DNA from: Alcanivorax hongdengensis A-11-3
GTDB taxonomy: Bacteria; Pseudomonadota; Gammaproteobacteria; Pseudomonadales; Alcanivoracaceae
Length of the DNA: 64,000 bases
Assembly (NCBI RefSeq): GCF_000300995.1
Contig: NZ_AMRJ01000003.1
Span: forward strand, 124,001-188,000
Reading direction: 5' to 3'
This document shows positions 59,942 through 64,000 of this stretch, one piece after another. The notes under the pieces were generated by a model. The model saw nothing but the letters and a program-made list of their open reading frames with translations, had not been told where the DNA came from and made no database searches. Positions within the stretch are counted from its first letter, which is position 1. Each line of letters opens with the position of its first letter. A program made the translations under genes and the position numbers.

Positions 59942-62236
59942 ATGACCTATATCACTCGTCGTAAACGGCCAGTGGCGCAGACCGCCCTGTGCCAGGGGGT
60001 TGGCCTGGGCACCGCCCTGCTCACCGGCCTGATGGCCTCCACCGCCGGCGCCGCCGAAGCGCAGAACAGCCAGGCCGACAGCAACGTGCTGACACCGATT
60101 TCGGTCAGCGCCACCACCACCAGTGATTACAAGAGCGACACCCTGTCCTCTTCCAAATTCGCCAAACCGGTAGCCGAAACGCCGCAGACCATTCAGATCA
60201 TCAACAAGGATCTGATTCAGGACCAGGGCGCCACCACCCTGACCGAAGCCCTGCAGAACAGCGCTGGCGTGGGCACCTTCTACGCCGGCGAAAACGGCAA
60301 CACCACCACCGGCGATTCGGTCTACATGCGCGGCTTCGACAGCTCCAGCTCCATCTTCGTGGATGGCGTACGCGACCTGGGCTCGGTGTCCCGCGACACC
60401 TTCAACCTGGAACAGATTGAAGTGATCAAGGGCCCGGCCGGCACCGACTACGGCCGCACCGCCCCCAGCGGTTCCATCAACCTGTCCACCAAGCAGGCCT
60501 TCATGGCCAACCGCAACAGCGGCTCGGTACAGGGCGGCACCGACGGCCAGAAACGCGCCACCCTGGACCTGAACCGCAAGCTCACCGACAACGTGGCCGG
60601 GCGACTCAACCTGATGGGCCAGGACAGCGACGTGGCCGGCCGGGACGAAGTGAACAACTCCCGCTGGGGCGTGGCACCGGCACTGACCATCGAGCTGGAT
60701 GAACAGTCCCGCCTGTACCTGAACTACCTGCACGTCACCCAGAACAATGTTCCCGATGGCGGCGTTGCCACCGTGGGCCTGCCGGGCTACGCCACCCCGG
60801 ACCCGGCCTACCCGCAGATCAGCAATGCCCCCAGGGTGGACACCAGCAACTTCTACGGCGTCGATTCCGACCATGACGACGTGGACGTGGACATGGCCAC
60901 CGCCATTTTCGAATACGACATGAGCCCCACCACCCAGCTGCGCAACACCCTGCGCTGGGGCCGTACCGAGCAGGATTACATGCTCAGCGCCATCATGGCG
61001 GTCAACGCCAACGGCTCCACCAACCCGGATGACTGGACCGTGCGGCGCCTGCCGAACCTGAAGAACCAGACCAACACCATCATCACCAACCAGACCGGTC
61101 TGGTCACCTATGTGGACACCGGCAAGCTGTCACATACCTTCTCCTACGGGGTGGAACTGACCCGGGAAAAAGTGGAAACCACCGGCATGGCCAGACCGGC
61201 CACGGTACCGGATGCCAACCTCTACAACCCGGATCACAACCTGTCCTACAGCGGCAGCCGCGATGGCAGCGCCGGCAAGGGCACCACCGACACGGTCTCC
61301 GCCTACCTGTTTGACGCCGTGGATATCGGCAGCCGCTGGCAGCTCAATGCCGGCGTGCGCCTGGACCACTACAAGGCCGACTACAAGAGCAGCGCCGCCT
61401 GCACCGGCGGGCGTCGCGACCCGGACGCCTGTGCCGGCCAACCGGTGGGCACCGTGGTGGATGCGGTCAATGCCGACACCAGCGACACCCTGTTCAACTG
61501 GAAGCTGGGCGCGCTCTACAAGATCAACCCGCAACTCAATGTCTACGCCGACTACGCGGTGTCCGCCCAGCCCCCCGGCGGCAACAACCTGGAGCTGAGT
61601 GACCGGGACAACAGCGCCGACAACCCCAACTTTGATCCCCAGGAAGCGCAGACCGCGGAACTGGGTACCAAATGGACGCTGGCCAACAACAAGCTGCTGC
61701 TCAGTGCGGCGGTATACCGCACCACGGTCACCAACCTGATCGAGGAAGATCCCTCCGACGGCACCTACCACCAGACCGGTGAAAAGCAGGTTGAGGGCGT
61801 GGAGCTGTCCGCCGTGGGCAACATCACCGAAAACTGGAACGTCAGCGCCGGCTTCACCACCATGGATGCCACCATCGAGGACGGCGAAGCGGATGCCCAG
61901 GACGAAAGCAACGACCTGACCTACACCCCGGACAAGGCATTCACCAGCTGGACCACCTATCGTCTGCCGTTCAACCTGACCATCGGTGGCGGCGCCCGCT
62001 ACACCGGCGGCCTCAAGCGCGGCTCCGACGGCGCGGTGGGCACCCCGGAATACACCGACAGCTACTGGGTGTTCGACGCCATGGCCAGCTACCCGCTGAG
62101 CAAGAACGCCGACCTGCAGCTCAACGTGTACAATGTGTTCGACAAGGACTACGTGGCTTCCATCAACAAGAGTGGCTACCGCTATAACCCGGGCACCCCG
62201 CTTTCCGCGTTGCTGACGCTGAATGTGAAGTTCTGA
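59942..62236 (+). CDS. TonB-dependent catecholate siderophore receptor, Fiu-like
   Basis: The 764-residue outer-membrane receptor has a signal peptide (end near residue 37), a TonB-box-like region LTPISVSAT, a plug with ETPQTIQIINKDLI and YMRGFDSSSSIFVDGVRDLG, and a 22-stranded barrel. The barrel ends YNVFDKDYVASINKSGYRYNPG and a terminal Phe. The protein ends in VKF. Similarity to Fiu and the adjacent piuC gene suggest uptake of iron-catechols. A Fur box lies upstream and a terminator follows. Confidence 0.9.
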   Translation: MTYITRRKRPVAQTALCQGVGLGTALLTGLMASTAGAAEAQNSQADSNVLTPISVSATTTSDYKSDTLSSSKFAKPVAETPQTIQIINKDLIQDQGATTLTEALQNSAGVGTFYAGENGNTTTGDSVYMRGFDSSSSIFVDGVRDLGSVSRDTFNLEQIEVIKGPAGTDYGRTAPSGSINLSTKQAFMANRNSGSVQGGTDGQKRATLDLNRKLTDNVAGRLNLMGQDSDVAGRDEVNNSRWGVAPALTIELDEQSRLYLNYLHVTQNNVPDGGVATVGLPGYATPDPAYPQISNAPRVDTSNFYGVDSDHDDVDVDMATAIFEYDMSPTTQLRNTLRWGRTEQDYMLSAIMAVNANGSTNPDDWTVRRLPNLKNQTNTIITNQTGLVTYVDTGKLSHTFSYGVELTREKVETTGMARPATVPDANLYNPDHNLSYSGSRDGSAGKGTTDTVSAYLFDAVDIGSRWQLNAGVRLDHYKADYKSSAACTGGRRDPDACAGQPVGTVVDAVNADTSDTLFNWKLGALYKINPQLNVYADYAVSAQPPGGNNLELSDRDNSADNPNFDPQEAQTAELGTKWTLANNKLLLSAAVYRTTVTNLIEEDPSDGTYHQTGEKQVEGVELSAVGNITENWNVSAGFTTMDATIEDGEADAQDESNDLTYTPDKAFTSWTTYRLPFNLTIGGGARYTGGLKRGSDGAVGTPEYTDSYWVFDAMASYPLSKNADLQLNVYNVFDKDYVASINKSGYRYNPGTPLSALLTLNVKF

Positions 62237-62252
62237 TCCCCGGGAACGCCAC

Positions 62253-62288
62253 AAACGGAGCGCGGCCCTGCCCGTGCTCCGTTTTTTT
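62253..62288 (+). terminator. Terminator after the siderophore receptor
   Basis: AAACGGAGC (62253-62261) pairs with GCTCCGTTT, followed by a T run to 62288. It might also leave some read-through into piuC. Confidence 0.85.
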
Positions 62289-62363
62289 GTTTATTGAAAC
62301 CCGTTTTTGCCGCAAAGCTGGCCCGTAAAGCTTTTCAGCAGCCGCCTGCAGAAAGGAGAGACC

Positions 62364-63044
62364 ATGTTGCTGCATGTGCCGAATGTGCTCAGTGCCGACC
62401 AGACCACTGCCATCCGTCAGGCGCTGGAAAACAGCCAGGACTGGGTGGACGGTCGGGAAACCGTTGGCGCCCAGGGCGCCCAGGTAAAACACAACCAGCA
62501 ACTGGCGGATGCCTCACCGCTGCGTCAGCAACTGGCGGAAAAAATCCAGCAGACCCTGATGCAACACCCGGTGTTCTTTGCCGCCGCCCTGCCGCTGCGC
62601 ATTCTGCCGCCGCGCTTCAACCGCTACCGCGGCGGCGGCACCTACGGCATGCATATCGACGGCGCCGTCATGCGCCTTGATAGCCAGCAACATCTGCGCT
62701 CGGACCTGTCCTGCACACTGTTCTTCAATGAGCCGGACGACTACGACGGCGGCGAACTGGTGATTGCCGACACCTACGGCGAACACGAAGTCAAACTACC
62801 CGCCGGCGACCTGATTCTCTACCCGGCCTCCAGTCTCCATGAAGTGCGCCCGGTCACCCGCGGCGAACGGCTGGCCTCGTTCTTCTGGATTCAGAGCATG
62901 ATCCGCGACGATGCCCGCCGCCGCATGCTGTTCGAGATGGATACCTCTATCACCCGGCTCACCCAGACCGGCGCCGACAGCGACGCCCTCTTGCAACTGA
63001 CCGGCGTCTATCACAATCTTCTGCGCCAGTGGGCGGAAACCTGA
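62364..63044 (+). CDS. piuC: PKHD-type Fe(II) dioxygenase PiuC (YbiX)
   Basis: The 226-residue Fe/2-oxoglutarate hydroxylase has the HxD ligands H97 and D99 (GMHIDGAVM) and the distal H159 ([17 protein letters not shown]). The gene lies next to Fiu-type receptors in many proteobacteria, as here. A good AAAGGAGAG precedes the ATG at 62364. Its substrate is unknown, though a role in catechol siderophore use is assumed. Confidence 0.94.
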   Translation: MLLHVPNVLSADQTTAIRQALENSQDWVDGRETVGAQGAQVKHNQQLADASPLRQQLAEKIQQTLMQHPVFFAAALPLRILPPRFNRYRGGGTYGMHIDGAVMRLDSQQHLRSDLSCTLFFNEPDDYDGGELVIADTYGEHEVKLPAGDLILYPASSLHEVRPVTRGERLASFFWIQSMIRDDARRRMLFEMDTSITRLTQTGADSDALLQLTGVYHNLLRQWAET

Positions 63045-63081
63045 CCGCCCGACCTACCCCGCCACGGACTGCGAGCTGTCG

Positions 63082-63711
63082 ATGGCCCTACACGAATGGC
63101 TGCTGCTGGCCAGCATCTGCGCCCTGGGCGCCATGACGCCGGGCGTCAGCCTGGCAGTGATTACCCGTCATACCCTGCACGGCGGCGCCAATGCCGGTGC
63201 CGTGGCCGGCGTCACCCATGCCCTGGGGATCGGTCTGTGGGCGCTGGCCACCGTCACCGGCCTGGCCCTGCTGCTGCACCGATACCCGCAACTGGACCTG
63301 CTGCTGAGCCTGGCCGGCGCCGTCTTCTTGCTGTGGATGGCGGCGAAAAGCTGGCAGGCAGGCCGGGCCGGCACCCCGGTGCCGCAACCCCAGCCCCGGG
63401 CGCTGCACAGCGCCGCCCGCGACGGCTTCATGATCGCCTTTCTCAACCCCAAGGTGGCGCTGTTCTTCCTTGCCCTGTTCAGCCAGTTCCTGCACCGCGA
63501 CATGGGCAACCTGGCCCGCGGCCAGATGGTGCTGACCTCCATGGTCATCGATGGTGGCTGGTATGTGCTGGTGGCCCTGATGCTGGGCCGTAGCCGGCTG
63601 CTGCCCTGGCTGCGTGAACACCACCACTGGGTGGAACGGGCCACCGCCGTGCTTCTGCTGGTGATCGCCGTCAGCGTCATGATTCGCGCCTTAAGCTTGA
63701 CCTGGGGGTAA
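63082..63711 (+). CDS. LysE/RhtB-family amino acid exporter
   Basis: The 209-residue protein has six hydrophobic helices and the family start MTPGVSLAVITRHTLHGG with GLWALATVTGLALLL. Further on are AVFLLWMAAKSW and MIAFLNPKVALFFLALF. RhtB proteins export homoserine, threonine or similar amino acids. Its last codons overlap the copper-type promoter for the next gene. Confidence 0.92.
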   Translation: MALHEWLLLASICALGAMTPGVSLAVITRHTLHGGANAGAVAGVTHALGIGLWALATVTGLALLLHRYPQLDLLLSLAGAVFLLWMAAKSWQAGRAGTPVPQPQPRALHSAARDGFMIAFLNPKVALFFLALFSQFLHRDMGNLARGQMVLTSMVIDGGWYVLVALMLGRSRLLPWLREHHHWVERATAVLLLVIAVSVMIRALSLTWG

Positions 63712-63727
63712 CCCCAACGTGCATAAT
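63697..63727 (+). promoter_or_regulatory. CueR/MerR-type promoter before the Cys/His/Met-rich gene
   Basis: TTGACC at 63697-63702 and CATAAT at 63722-63727 are exactly 19 bases apart. TGGGG and CCCCA form a dyad around GTAA within the spacer (63703-63716). It starts with the same TTGACC as the copA promoter and overlaps the end of the LysE gene. The predicted start of transcription is about 63734, next to the ATG at 63735. Confidence 0.6.
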
Positions 63728-63734
63728 AAGAACC

Positions 63735-64000
63735 ATGAATACCGATAATCGCCACAACCGGTCGTCCCTCGCCAGCCTGCTTGCACTGCTGCTGGTCGCG
63801 GTGACCCTGTGGCTGCCGGCCAGTGGCGCCGCCGGCATGATGCCCATGCAGGGCGACCCCATGGCGCACTGCCAGATGGGCAATGACACCACCGCGCACG
63901 GCACCGGCATGGCCTGTGACCATGGCCAGACCTGCCACTGCCTGTCTCTCTGCCAGATCAGCAGTGCCCTGCCTGCGCAGACACTGGCCAGCAACGAGCC
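63735..64000 (+). CDS. Secreted Cys/His/Met-rich protein, partial
   Basis: The frame is open to the window end. The N-terminus is a signal peptide (LLALLLVAVTLWLPASGAAG), and what follows is rich in metal-ligand residues: four Met in MMPMQGDPM, then HCQMG, HGTGMACDHGQ and TCHCLSLC. It may bind Cu(I) or similar metals in the periplasm, which fits the CueR-like promoter. No clear Shine-Dalgarno is seen, and the transcript might be leaderless. No named family is recognised from this part. Confidence 0.7.
   Translation, partial: MNTDNRHNRSSLASLLALLLVAVTLWLPASGAAGMMPMQGDPMAHCQMGNDTTAHGTGMACDHGQTCHCLSLCQISSALPAQTLASNE

Overview
The window is a GC-rich (about 62 percent by eye), gene-dense chromosomal segment of a gammaproteobacterium. 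Protein content and gene order point to the Alcanivorax/Pseudomonas side of the class: glnE-ilvE-waaF-waaC-waaG-waaP, argH-algZ-algR-hemC-hemD-hemX-hemY, lptM-lysA-dapF-DUF484-xerC-yigB, TSUP-lgt-thyA-folA and the ptsP-rppH/HAD pair are all arranged as in Pseudomonas. The marine, Alcanivorax-like assignment is inference, since no rRNA or tRNA gene is present.

Layout. 1-10.2 kb (minus strand): LPS inner-core operon (a partial membrane sulfatase-type transferase, two WaaP-type kinases, WaaG, WaaC, WaaF) behind ilvE and glnE. 10.3-14.3 kb: an orphan GspE/PilB-type ATPase, divergent from a DUF47-Pit phosphate uptake pair. 14.4-19.8 kb: argA, a VapBC-type toxin-antitoxin pair, ilvD and a two-domain DsbA-like protein. 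19.8-25.1 kb: a repeat-rich patch with a MITE, a MAPEG protein, a 2Fe-2S flavin reductase and pqiABC. 25.1-33 kb: hemYXDC, a small TRL-type lipoprotein, algRZ and argH. 33-41.1 kb: lysine/peptidoglycan precursor genes, a large lipoprotein hydrolase, rlmJ and xerC. 41.2-44 kb: a carotenoid oxygenase and a Fur-type hemP/heme-utilisation pair. 44-49 kb: DUF6231, a membrane protein, OsmC, folA, thyA, lgt, TSUP. 49-56 kb: NRDE protein, M20 peptidase, ptsP, rppH, HAD phosphatase, an imelysin-like lipoprotein. 56-64 kb: metal genes, namely an outer-membrane beta-barrel, copA plus cupredoxin, a catecholate-type TonB receptor with piuC, a LysE exporter, and the start of a Cys/His/Met-rich secreted protein.

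Most unusual signal. Gene borders at 19.75-20.15, 20.55-20.65, 39.05-39.13 and 46.44-46.53 kb carry tracts of diverged 7-bp repeats. Three are AT-rich (ATTATCN type) and one is GC-rich (GTCNGAC type). Each locus is built as tract, short core, tract, and the AT-rich tracts point away from each other. In the two larger AT-rich elements the core can form a stem-loop, and in one of these a 262-bp MITE has landed in the core. The tracts supply stop codons, a Shine-Dalgarno or the start region of the adjoining genes. Other points of note are two mutually exclusive hairpins that could control the gene after ilvD, and two promoters with MerR/CueR-like 19-20 bp spacers, one before copA and one before the last partial gene.
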